From the NCBI RefSeq assembly GCF_002561455.1, contig NZ_NTUP01000004.1:133967-197966 (forward strand): a stretch of DNA of 64,000 bases, read 5' to 3'. The position numbers and the translations under genes are program-made. This document shows positions 42,897 to 51,395 of the stretch, piece by piece. Source of the DNA: Bacillus sp. AFS015802 (lineage in GTDB: Bacteria; Bacillota; Bacilli; Bacillales; Bacillaceae_B). The notes under the pieces were generated by a model, which saw only the letters and a program-made list of their open reading frames with translations, was not told the DNA's origin and did not search any database. How positions within the stretch are numbered: position 1 is the first letter of the stretch; the number at the start of each line of letters is the position of its first letter.

Positions 42897-42912
42897 TATG
42901 CAACATTGCATA
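42897..42912. promoter_or_regulatory. PlcR box facing the second peptide/receptor operon
   Basis: TATGCAACATTGCATA, a perfect match. About 21 bases to the right is TTTGATAATAT, a candidate -10 for the + strand operon that starts with the exported peptide at 43154. The two boxes 138 bases apart serve divergent transcripts. Confidence 0.85.
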
Positions 42913-43153
42913 TCGGAATATAAAAACCGTTTGATAATATTTAATTGTGATAGTAATACAGACCTATTTCTCAAACCGCATTCGTATTTTCTTTTATCAC
43001 TTTTCAGATTACTCATTCCGTCATAACTTCTATCATTGGGAAAAAACACTGCTATCTTACACAATGAATATTTTTAATTTTTAAAGGTAGAAGCCTGAAA
43101 TTTATAAGGTGGATACCTAAATATAAAATAAGTAAATAAAAGGGAGAATTTAA

Positions 43154-43291
43154 ATGATGAAAAAATTTGTTCTTTGCTTGTCTATTTTATTCATTGGGGT
43201 AGGTATTAACGTAAACAAAACTACCATTACAGCTTCTGTAGATAAAGAAACAGATCCAATTTGGCCGCCGACCTCTATAAGTCTTGATTAA
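43154..43291 (+). CDS. exported signalling-peptide precursor (Phr/NprX-like)
   Basis: A 45-aa precursor starting MMKKFVLCLSILFIGVGINV (ATG 43154 after AAAGGGAGA) and ending DPIWPPTSISLD. A Sec-type signal followed by a short polar tail is the usual form of RRNPP pheromone precursors. It directly precedes the HTH-TPR receptor gene, with a terminator between. The mature pheromone is probably cut from the last 5-12 residues; which part is unknown. Confidence 0.65.
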   Translation: MMKKFVLCLSILFIGVGINVNKTTITASVDKETDPIWPPTSISLD

Positions 43292-43304
43292 TTCTTTCAT
43301 CACT

Positions 43305-43330
43305 AACGTCCATCAAGGACGTTTTTTTTA
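43305..43330 (+). terminator. terminator between pheromone precursor and receptor genes
   Basis: AACGTCC, ATCAA, GGACGTT and eight Ts. Strong; read-through or a separate promoter is needed to express the receptor. Confidence 0.85.
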
Positions 43331-43353
43331 ATAAAGGGAGGGTGTATGGTTGA

Positions 43354-44571
43354 ATGCATGGTAAATTGATTAGATATTTCCGGAGAGCAAAGAAGATGAC
43401 ACAGGAAGATTTGAGTCAGGGGATTTGTTCAGTATCACATTTAAGCAAAATAGAAAATGGAACAAAGGAAGTAAATGATGAAACACTTACTCTTTTATTT
43501 TCTAGATTAGATGTTGATTTTAGTGACCTTAAAACCGACTTAGCTGAAAATCAAATACTAATCGAGGAGTTAGATCGATTTATCATTTTTCAAGACAAAG
43601 AAAGAGCTGAAACTACTTTTGATAATCTTTGTGAGAAAGAAAAATTATTCTTAAGCTCAACCTTTATACACAGGTTCCTTTTAATTAAATATCGATATTA
43701 CCTCTTTAATGATAATTTAGTTGAATGTTCCAAGATAAAAGAGACCCTGGAAGACCATTATAAAATATTAAACTTGTCAGAAATGAAAACATTGGAGTTT
43801 TTTAATGGAATATACTATTTAAAGAGTGGCCTCTTAGAGGATTCTTTCCGTTTACTTCATAATTGTCTTGAGAGTGAATCCTTACAACAAGAAGATTTAT
43901 ATTATTATCTTGCATTAGTGAGTGGCAAGTTGAATAAATTGGGATATGCCATTACCTATGCAATAAAAGCATTAGATGTATTCCAAAAAAGCTTTAATAC
44001 TACAAGAACTTTGCATGTTCATATGTTACTTGGCATTCTATATACTCAAATTAATGTTCCCACTGAAGCGTTCTATCACCTGAATACCGTTTTGTTTAAG
44101 GCTACGTATTTCAAAAAAGAAGAACTATTGGTTAGTGTGCATCATAATTTGGGGCTGCTTTATAAAGGTCAAGAAGAATATAAATTAGCGCTTAGACAAT
44201 TTACCTTAAGTCAAAAAATTGCTGAGCAAATGGAGATTAATAGTGTAAGTACTTTATATGAGATAGTGAACATACACCTCCTACAGGATGAAAATGAGAA
44301 AGGTCTTTTCTTTATAAATCAGGGACTAAAATACGCAGAAGAGGCGTCATCAATTGATTATCGGATAAAATTCACCATGCACTCTTTGGTCCTCTCGGGG
44401 CAGGAGAAAAAATTGGCAAAATATGTTGAAAAAGTTGCATTGCCACACTACATAAAGAATGAAAATAATGAGAAAAAAATCTACTGTTATAAACTACTAA
44501 TAACTCATAATAAGAACATAAATGATAAAAAATTCACTTTTTATACTGAAGAATTATTAAAAGTTATTTAA
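43354..44571 (+). CDS. RRNPP-family regulator (HTH plus TPR, NprR-like size)
   Basis: A 405-aa protein. Residues 3-58 form an XRE-type HTH (KLIRYFRRAKKMTQEDLSQG, then SVSHLSKIENGTKEV), and residues 65-405 are TPR-like helical repeats (YYYLALVSGKLNKLGYAITY; LVSVHHNLGLLYKGQEEYKL). The architecture and its neighbour, a pheromone-like precursor, place it among quorum-sensing receptors of the Rap/Rgg/NprR/PlcR/PrgX group. In B. thuringiensis nprR is under PlcR control; the box at 42897 suggests the same cascade here. It could activate the secreted-protein genes that follow. Confidence 0.78.
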   Translation: MHGKLIRYFRRAKKMTQEDLSQGICSVSHLSKIENGTKEVNDETLTLLFSRLDVDFSDLKTDLAENQILIEELDRFIIFQDKERAETTFDNLCEKEKLFLSSTFIHRFLLIKYRYYLFNDNLVECSKIKETLEDHYKILNLSEMKTLEFFNGIYYLKSGLLEDSFRLLHNCLESESLQQEDLYYYLALVSGKLNKLGYAITYAIKALDVFQKSFNTTRTLHVHMLLGILYTQINVPTEAFYHLNTVLFKATYFKKEELLVSVHHNLGLLYKGQEEYKLALRQFTLSQKIAEQMEINSVSTLYEIVNIHLLQDENEKGLFFINQGLKYAEEASSIDYRIKFTMHSLVLSGQEKKLAKYVEKVALPHYIKNENNEKKIYCYKLLITHNKNINDKKFTFYTEELLKVI

Positions 44572-44644
44572 ATCATAATAATTTTCCCAAATTAAGTGGC
44601 AGCTACAAGTCCCTGTTTAAAACAAATTCGAGGGAGATGATAAA

Positions 44645-45097
44645 TTGAAAATTTTCCTGATAGGTGTGATAGTTGCTCTGCTAGTTAGCAGCTCTATTAA
44701 TTTTCATTATTTGCAGGAGATCGCCAATAATGAAAAAGAATATATTTCAGCTTTTGCAACATTGATAGATAATACATTTAAAAGCTCAAGCAATGTTCTG
44801 GAAACCACGGGAGAAACTCAACGGAGTCATTTATACAATTTGCATAAAAACTTAATTCAAATCGATACGCTTTATAAAATTCATCCCAATGATATGTATT
44901 ATGAATACTTTAAGGAATATGATCGTATGGTTGAAGAATATTTGAATAATCCATCTTTGCAAATTGATCCTGAACAAATAAGAGAATTAAATAAAGATTT
45001 AGGAACCTTAAGAAAACATTACTTTGTAGATTTTGAAATTAAGGATATTTCCTTACAACAATTTGATAAACATTTACTAGTGATTACCCAAAACTGA
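44645..45097 (+). CDS. exported or membrane-anchored small protein, unknown
   Basis: A 150-aa protein from TTG 44645 (GAGGGAGATGA upstream). Residues 1-20 form a signal anchor (KIFLIGVIVALLVSSSINFHY), and the rest is helical and rich in Y, N, E (NNEKEYISAFATLIDNTFKSSS; YYEYFKEYDRMVEEYLNNPS). It follows the RRNPP receptor on the same strand. Family unknown. Confidence 0.55.
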   Translation: MKIFLIGVIVALLVSSSINFHYLQEIANNEKEYISAFATLIDNTFKSSSNVLETTGETQRSHLYNLHKNLIQIDTLYKIHPNDMYYEYFKEYDRMVEEYLNNPSLQIDPEQIRELNKDLGTLRKHYFVDFEIKDISLQQFDKHLLVITQN

Positions 45098-45178
45098 CCA
45101 TTTATCTCCCAATACAAATTCTGGAATTACCCCCTCATAATTGAGTTGTATTCAAAAATATTTAGGAGGGGATTTAGA

Positions 45179-46456
45179 ATGAGGAGTTTAAAATTTCTAC
45201 TAGCTTTGGTTTTAATTCTTGTATTGATTCCTGGCTATGCATTCGCTGACAATGTGAAAAATGTGTACAAGGGAGTAGCTTTGGTGAATTTGCCTGAAAA
45301 AAATCCAAATACTAAAGAATTGGAGATTCCTTCATCGTTGAAAATTGATCAGTCTGAATTCAATGGTGAAGATCTTTCTATTACAGGGCAAATTCAATAT
45401 AAAAATGTGACTAAAGATGTGAGAATCTCTGGTACTGCTTTTCAATCTGGCATCGATTCTAATGATGTTATCTTTAACGTTACAAAAGAAGATGAGGACT
45501 TGGAGGTTGTTAAGCTAAAACTCTATAATTCACCTAATAACAAAGAATTGGTTGCTAATAAGAAATTAGAAGATAAAAAGACTCTCGTTGTCTATTTCTT
45601 TGATAAAGATGAACGTGATTTGATTTCCTTTAATATACCAGCGAGCGATCTGGGATTAGATAACGTAAATGGTAATGATTTTGAATATTCAAATTCCATT
45701 ACGGATGCATGGGTGTACAAAGTAATGAAAGGTGAAATAGAAGAGCCTTCATTTACCATGCTTGCAGGAGTAAATAGAGAGGACGTAGGTAATGTTTCAG
45801 GAAGCATTACGTATTCAGATCCTTATGGAAATGGTTGTGACGAGCAACATTCAAAGAATGGAAAAACAAGTATTATCGGCAGTTCTATCATGAGTGATGG
45901 CGATTATGTGGACACAAATATAAAAGTTACTTCTCAAGGTATTACGTATAATTGCGGACTTGGCGATTATACCTACGTTTCTGGTGCTGAAACTGCCATT
46001 TAGTTCGGCAGTTATACTAACCCTGTTCAAGTAGATTTAACGTTCTCTGGGTCTAGCTATGTAGATTTTGTTAAGAAAACTAAATGGTATGGAAGCTATA
46101 ATAAGAGACCTTATTATAGTGCAACAGCCGGGCTTTCAGTGGGTTATGGCCCAATAAGTGCTGGGTCTTCGGTTACGGTTTGGGATAATTATGATGTAAA
46201 TGCATCTTCATCTTCAGAAAAGACTGTCTATTTTGGTGGAGGAGATTATTCCAGAAAGGCAAATTTTGATTTTGATAATACTAGATTATATTCAGTAGGT
46301 AACTATTACACAACTTCATCTTATATCGGGGTGGCGAGATCTAGTTCATACAAAACTGTTTCAGCATATTTTAGAGTTCCTGTGTATGGAAATACAGGAG
46401 GAACCTTTTATTCAACTAGAACCAGTTCTTTAAGTATTTCTTACAGCAACTATTAA
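45179..46456 (+). pseudogene. secreted-protein gene interrupted by an in-frame TAG at 46001
   Basis: It starts at ATG 45179 (TAGGAGGGG upstream) with a Sec signal peptide ending PGYAFA. The frame stops at TAG 46001-46003 (GCC ATT TAG TTC GGC) after 274 residues but stays open, with the same style of sequence, for another 150 codons to TAA 46454. The second part is rich in S, Y and G with beta-strand alternation (YYSATAGLSVGYGPISAGSS; KTVSAYFRVPVYGNTGGTF). The intact protein would be about 425 aa. The stop may be a recent mutation or a readthrough site. Family unknown; a surface or pore-type exoprotein is possible. Confidence 0.7.
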
Positions 46457-46534
46457 TATTTTAAAGTAGTTGAATGTAAATAGATATTTAATATGAGTCA
46501 TTTATATAATTAGACGAAGAAGGGAAGAAAAAAT

Positions 46535-47365
46535 ATGAAAATGAAGAAATTTCTATCAGTTGCAGCGATTATTGGTTTATCTGGATCCCTAATTTCTGGA
46601 GGAGTTTCAGCTGCGGAGACTGGTCCGCAGAAAGCTGATCCATTGAATCCTTATGATGATTTCAATTGGAGATATTTTACTACCTCTAATTATATTACTT
46701 CTGAATATTTAGATCCAACCAGGTCTTCTCACCTGGGAGTTGATGTAGATACGGGATATGACCCTGCCTACGCAGTTAGTTCCGGGAGAGTAAAGTATAG
46801 TGGGGTAAGCAGTTCTGCTGGAAACTGGATTGTTCTAGAAACAAACAACAACAGCCCAGAATCAGGCAACAGCAATGATTTAATTGCCAGATATCTTCAT
46901 TTAGATGAAAGATGGGTATCTACAGGCGCTACTGTTAGCCGGGGGCAGCAAATTGGAATTACGGGTACGACAGGAAATTCTACTGGGACTCACATTCACT
47001 TCGATGTCAATGACGGCGGGGTAATGAATGGGAGTGATATGACGCGTTATAATACAATAGATCCGGAAATTTTCTGGCCGTATAAGAGCTTTATCTATGG
47101 AGATTCTCCATATTTTATTCAAGCAGATACAGAAGAGAGTCTTCACCAGGACGAGCATGCCAAACACTTGAAATATTTTAATGAGGAAACATCTTTCGCT
47201 GATTATGTAATCGATTATGTAGGTGAAGATAACTTCTGGGACTGGTTTAATGGATTAACAATCGAAGAAAGAACAATGAAACAGTTCAAAAAAGATTTTA
47301 AATTAAATAACAAAAAGATTGAGACAATCAAAGAAAAATTCGTCCAAAAGAACAAAAATAATTAA
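46535..47365 (+). CDS. secreted M23-family peptidase-like protein
   Basis: A 276-aa protein with signal peptide ending GGVSAAE. The LytM/M23 zinc motifs are present: SHLGVDVDTGYD (H-x3-D), the middle YLHLDERW, and GTHIHFDV (HxH). These are the ligands and catalytic His of peptidoglycan endopeptidases such as lysostaphin. The C-terminal 80 residues form an extra helical region (FADYVIDYVGEDNFWDWFNG). It may cut cell-wall cross-bridges of competitors or of the producer. It is part of the secreted-protein run controlled, by position, by the locus regulators. Confidence 0.85.
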   Translation: MKMKKFLSVAAIIGLSGSLISGGVSAAETGPQKADPLNPYDDFNWRYFTTSNYITSEYLDPTRSSHLGVDVDTGYDPAYAVSSGRVKYSGVSSSAGNWIVLETNNNSPESGNSNDLIARYLHLDERWVSTGATVSRGQQIGITGTTGNSTGTHIHFDVNDGGVMNGSDMTRYNTIDPEIFWPYKSFIYGDSPYFIQADTEESLHQDEHAKHLKYFNEETSFADYVIDYVGEDNFWDWFNGLTIEERTMKQFKKDFKLNNKKIETIKEKFVQKNKNN

Positions 47366-47372
47366 CGGTAAA

Positions 47373-47408
47373 AAAGATAACTCCCTTAATTAATGGAGTT
47401 ATCTTTTA
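47373..47408 (+). terminator. terminator between the M23 gene and the convergent pseudogene
   Basis: AAAGATAACTCC and GGAGTTATCTTT form a 12-base perfect stem with an AT-rich 10-base loop, flanked by A- and T-runs, so it can act in both directions. Confidence 0.8.
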
Positions 47409-48088
47409 TTTCCTCTACGTTGACTGAACCATCTCTCTTGTGTGTAATAAGCTTAACTTTATCGTCCTCATGATAGGCGATTGTTGCAAAATGCGCCTCC
47501 CCTTTACTCCAGAATATAGAAAACGATATGCCTAAGGTGTGACTTTTTAATCGTTCAATATCAATATCCCCTGGGGTAAAATAGAATTTCGTTTTGAATT
47601 AGGGTCTTCAAAATACTCGTATCTCCAGAAAACAAAAGGGCTGCCTTCCGGGTTTTGGGCTTCACCTGCTGAAAAATTCTTTCCAAAGGTTTGCATGGCC
47701 TAATCTTGCGTCATATTCAGCTTGAATGAAGATTGGAGATCATTCACCTTAGAATTGACTTTCTCTTGAGTTGGAGGTAAGAAGCTATCTTCACCATTCT
47801 CTTTTTTCGTCCCATCTGGCTTATCTGTATGTTCTTTTGGGGTTGCGATCAACTTAGAGTCTGTTTCATCTTTCTCAAATAATTCTATCTGATGCATTCC
47901 AAATATTAAAAGGTAAATACCTAGGGACAAGAGGGTCAGACCGCTTATAATGGGCCTTATCTTCATATTCTTTTTTTCAGCAGTTTCTGTTTTTATTCTA
48001 GTTAAAATAGCGGCCTTTTTTCTTCAGTAAACACTGGATCTTCTGAGATGAAATGGTGGAGACGATTCTTAAATTCTTTTTTATTCAT
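47386..48088 (-). pseudogene. anti-sigma-factor-like gene, decayed
   Basis: It starts at ATG 48088 as MNKKEFKNRLHHFIS. One base is missing from an A-run near 48016, after which KAAILTRIKTETAEKK leads into a transmembrane segment (IRPIISGLTLLSLGIYLLIFG). An in-frame TAG lies at 47700 and a further frameshift near 47590, beyond which KTKFYFTPGDIDIERLKSHTL reads to a stop at 47386. The start overlaps the end of the sigma-factor remnant, as in sigma/anti-sigma operons. At least three lesions make it non-functional. Confidence 0.75.
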
Positions 48089-48594
48089 CCTCGAAATGCC
48101 CCCCTATTATTTCTTTCAATAATTTTTTTGCGCGAAACAATCTTGTACGTACGGTTTCAGGTTTTTTATTAATGACTTGGCTTATTTCAGTCAGTTTTAA
48201 TTCCAATAGTAATGTAATAAGATTACCTCTCTATACTTTATCGGCAGCTTAAAAACCCTCATTATTAATTCATCATTTGCTTCTCTATTGATCAATTGCT
48301 GATCAGGTTTATGCGATGAGTCTTGAAGGTAGAAAAAGTTATTCGTTATCAATTGTTTTTTATAATGCCATGAACGCATGTAATCTTTATAGCTATTGAA
48401 AAAATCCAGGTTTTTAATTGGGAGCGCCCTTCAAATTCGTCTAAATGATAATAAATATTAATAAATTCCTCTTGGGTTAAATCTTCACTTATAGCCCAGT
48501 CTTTAACATATCCGAATATCAATCTTGTTACGTATTCCCCGTATCGTTTCATTATTTCTTCAAACCCTCCAAGGGCGTTTAATTGTTTATCCAA
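48081..48594 (-). pseudogene. ECF sigma factor gene, decayed
   Basis: From TTG 48594 (GAGGTGGG upstream) the frame reads LNALGGFEEIMKRYGEYVTRLIFG then SEDLTQEEFINIYYHLDEFEG, a region-2 signature (D-L-T-Q-E-x-F). It frameshifts near 48380, continues as MRSWHYKKQLITNNFFY, VFKLPIKYREVILLHYYW, frameshifts again near 48203 and ends in region 4 (LKLTEISQVINKKPETVRTR, then LFRAKKLLKE). Two single-base lesions inactivate an otherwise complete ECF sigma factor of about 170 aa. Confidence 0.8.
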
Positions 48595-48874
48595 GTTTAC
48601 CCACCTCACCATTAACTTAATTATACGACGGAATGTAATGGAAGACCGTTTCATTCTTTGGTAAATGAAATAAATCAAAATATAAAATCATAAAATTCCT
48701 ACAGATTTTCCCCATTTGAAATAGCTGGTATACAGGGATTTATATAGAACGGAGCAGTTTGAAAATAACCAAAATGAATGTTCAATGGATAGTAAGTGAT
48801 TGGGATTTTCCCAATTATAAACTTTTACAACTGGTGGTAATATTTTACTTGTACTAAGTATAAGGAGGAATAAT

Positions 48875-49477
48875 ATGAAAAAGAAAAGGATGTTAAGTGT
48901 AGCGGTAACTGGATTGTTTGCCATTTCTTGTTTTACCGGACAGGCTTCGGCAAAGATTGTAAGTGGGTCGTGGTATAGTCCAGCCGGCTCATACGCTCCA
49001 AATTCAGGTAATTATTATACAAATAGTTACAATACTTACAGTGGATCTTGTGTTGATCAGGTAGATTTACGACTGCACAATATTAAGTACAATTCAAGTG
49101 AAGTAACTGCGATTAAAAACTATTATTATGACAGCAGTTACTACCATGGCCTTGATGCAACGGATATGAGCGGTAATCTTGACACTAGTACTTCAAGTAT
49201 GACCACTAATTATCCGAATCCTAAATTTGATACAGATGATGATGGCGGGGATGGTAAAGATGAAGAGTCAGAATTCGTTTCTTTAAGTCCTACAAGCATA
49301 AATACTTCAACTAGTTATTACTTTTATGTGGATTGGAACAATCGAGGTGGAAATGTATCCTGTGCAAGAGACGGTTATATTGAGTTGAATGCACACGAAA
49401 GCAGTAAGAGCTTTTACGGGGAATACAATACACAATGGCATGCCCCACTTGGGACAATTAACTACTACAAACAATAG
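48875..49477 (+). CDS. secreted protein, unknown (Y/S/N-rich)
   Basis: A 200-aa protein with a signal peptide ending GQASA (ATG 48875 after AAGGAGG). The mature part is rich in Y, S, N and G and has two cysteines (GSCVDQVDL and VSCARDGY) that may pair, separated by an acidic loop DTDDDGGDGKDEESE that may bind Ca2+. The composition suggests a beta-rich exoprotein. It begins a four-gene run spaced 14-60 bases apart. Confidence 0.65.
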   Translation: MKKKRMLSVAVTGLFAISCFTGQASAKIVSGSWYSPAGSYAPNSGNYYTNSYNTYSGSCVDQVDLRLHNIKYNSSEVTAIKNYYYDSSYYHGLDATDMSGNLDTSTSSMTTNYPNPKFDTDDDGGDGKDEESEFVSLSPTSINTSTSYYFYVDWNNRGGNVSCARDGYIELNAHESSKSFYGEYNTQWHAPLGTINYYKQ

Positions 49478-49490
49478 GAGGTAGATCACT

Positions 49491-50213
49491 ATGAAAAAAT
49501 TCTTTCCGATTGGAATAATAACTGGAGCACTAATTTTGGGATTAGCTACATCTTCCTTTGCTTCACCATCTAATAAGTTAGAGATGGAAAATTATAGTCC
49601 AAGTAAATTGTCTGATGATAACTCTATTGAATTAAAGATGAATAGGGAAAAAGAAAGTAAAGAAATTGAAGCTGATGTAATTGTGAACTCGAAGAATCTT
49701 ACGTTAAACAGCCTTAAAAAATACCAGAAAAAAATGCCATCGTATTTTAAAAAATTAAAGTCAGAAGGATATGCCTCGGTGCCTGCAACAATAACTTTTA
49801 ATGAAACTATTAGCTTTGCTAAGTTTGAAGAAATAATGAATGATTCAAAAGTGGACATAAATAGAATATTTGTAAGAACAAAGTCTATGAGTGATGGAAG
49901 CCTTGGAGCGCTTACAATAGCAGTAGAGGATAATGTGGTAAATTCAGAAAAACTTAAATCTATTTTGAATGGACCAGTTGAGTTAGAAGTTGTAGGTGTT
50001 TATGCAGCTGAAGGGTCAATTAAAACGAAGGAAAAAACATTTGAAACATTAACTGAAAATAATAACATTTTTTTAGTAGATGTTTCTAAGCAAGTTATAG
50101 AAAATCAAATTACAAGTTCGAAAGAATTTAAAAATGATAAGACGAAGGATAAAAAGCTTCACATTGATGTAAATGTGTATGATATATTTTGGGAGCTTCA
50201 ACAAGTGAAGTAG
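49491..50213 (+). CDS. exported protein, unknown
   Basis: A 240-aa protein with signal peptide ending TSSFA (ATG 49491 after AGGAGG, 14 bases after the previous stop). The mature part is lysine- and glutamate-rich with alternating hydrophobics (KSEGYASVPATITFNETISF; VELEVVGVYAAEGSIKTK). It resembles the sigma-regulator-like or processed-protein domains of Bacillus exported proteins, without a named family. Probably in one transcript with its neighbours. Confidence 0.6.
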   Translation: MKKFFPIGIITGALILGLATSSFASPSNKLEMENYSPSKLSDDNSIELKMNREKESKEIEADVIVNSKNLTLNSLKKYQKKMPSYFKKLKSEGYASVPATITFNETISFAKFEEIMNDSKVDINRIFVRTKSMSDGSLGALTIAVEDNVVNSEKLKSILNGPVELEVVGVYAAEGSIKTKEKTFETLTENNNIFLVDVSKQVIENQITSSKEFKNDKTKDKKLHIDVNVYDIFWELQQVK

Positions 50214-50269
50214 GGAAAAAACAGGGGAGGAGATCCAGCCCAGGCTTTTAAAAAGAGAGGTTGTCTTGT

Positions 50270-50530
50270 ATGAAATCAAAAATAATCACTTTGTTTCTTC
50301 TTCCTGTGATCGGTGTGTATTTTATTTATAAATCCAAAGTATTATTGGATAAATTATTACAAGTTGATGGAGTACGAACTTCCCTTTATTTATTTACGTT
50401 CGAGTTTACAGATGAATTACTAATTGAAGATATTTCAGTAGCTGCTTTGTGGTTATCAATCATTGGCAGTGCTCTCATAACTTTTTCTTGCACTTGGTTA
50501 TTAAAATATTTAAGGGATAATCGTTTTTAA
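50270..50530 (+). CDS. small membrane protein, unknown
   Basis: An 86-aa protein starting at ATG 50270 (AGAGAGG upstream) with an N-terminal helix (IITLFLLPVIGVYFIYKS) and a C-terminal one (AALWLSIIGSALITFSCTWLL) around an extracytoplasmic loop. It lies between two exported-protein genes and could help their export or give immunity; this is a guess from position. Confidence 0.5.
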   Translation: MKSKIITLFLLPVIGVYFIYKSKVLLDKLLQVDGVRTSLYLFTFEFTDELLIEDISVAALWLSIIGSALITFSCTWLLKYLRDNRF

Positions 50531-50591
50531 TACCTGGTTTTCCTGAATTTCAAAATGAAGAAGAAAAACATTTCTAAAGGAGTGGATAAAG

Positions 50592-51341
50592 ATGCACAAG
50601 AAAATTGCCACTATAGCACTAAGTGGGCTCTTGCTGAGTGGAGTCGGCGGGGTGAATGCATTTGCCGAAGGGACAGGGGATAGTACTAATTTAACAGAAG
50701 ATATAAAAACGAAACAAGAAATCAAGGATATGAAATTTAAAGAAGCTGCAGTAGACGAACATATTCGTAAAAAGAAAGAATCCAAAGCTAAAAAAGACGA
50801 TTCATCTTCTTATATCATTCCAGACGGAGAATATAAGGCTATATCAGTCCCATCTTATGAACAGCAAACCAGTTACTGGTGCGGACCAGCTACTGTAAAA
50901 CAAATTTTAGGATACATTAATGGTTCATCCTCAAGTCAAAGTTATTATGCAAGCAAGTTAGGGACTACTCAGGCTGGTACTGATTTTTCACTAGTAGATA
51001 ATGTGTTGGATCAGCATCAATCAAAAGTTGACTATGTATATGTCAGTATCGGTGATTACGGCAGATGGTCTGACAGAATAGAATTCGCTGTTGATACTGG
51101 CGGTCCTGCAGCATTGGATTTAGAAATCTATCCATCTTATATGCCTAAATACACAACTCATATTGCTGGACATATCTTAAATGCTTCTGGCTATGATACT
51201 AGATATTCTCCAGCCAAAGTTCGTTTGACGGATCCTTACGATCAAGGAAATAGAGGCGTTACACTAGGGAATGTATGGCATCCAATGAGTGGTGTATATG
51301 ATGCAAACTATGAGCACTTCAGACAAGCTATGATTTATTAA
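50592..51341 (+). CDS. secreted C39-like papain-fold protein
   Basis: A 249-aa protein with signal peptide (GLLLSGVGGVNAFAE, cleavage near residue 25). After a charged helix the domain begins with SVPSYEQQTSYWCGPATVKQILGYI, which holds the catalytic Cys of the C39/papain-like fold; the His is likely in GHILNASGYD and the Asp in LTDPYDQGN. Proteins of this kind are extracellular cysteine peptidases or amidases. It lacks any ABC part, so it is not a bacteriocin-processing exporter. Confidence 0.8.
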   Translation: MHKKIATIALSGLLLSGVGGVNAFAEGTGDSTNLTEDIKTKQEIKDMKFKEAAVDEHIRKKKESKAKKDDSSSYIIPDGEYKAISVPSYEQQTSYWCGPATVKQILGYINGSSSSQSYYASKLGTTQAGTDFSLVDNVLDQHQSKVDYVYVSIGDYGRWSDRIEFAVDTGGPAALDLEIYPSYMPKYTTHIAGHILNASGYDTRYSPAKVRLTDPYDQGNRGVTLGNVWHPMSGVYDANYEHFRQAMIY

Positions 51342-51350
51342 GACATATAG

Positions 51351-51380
51351 AGAGCCCAGTCTATTATGATGGGCTCTTTC
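51351..51380 (+). terminator. hairpin after the C39-like gene
   Basis: AGAGCCCA / TGGGCTCT with an 11-base loop and a TTCTAAT tail. Weak tail, so partial read-through into the next gene, 16 bases on, is likely. Confidence 0.55.
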
Positions 51381-51395
51381 TAATAGGAGGAAATT

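Noticed and set aside
43354-44571. AimR-type phage lysis-lysogeny regulator
   Set aside because: The HTH-TPR layout and nearby peptide would fit, but no integrase, repressor or phage structural gene is nearby and a PlcR box controls the pair.
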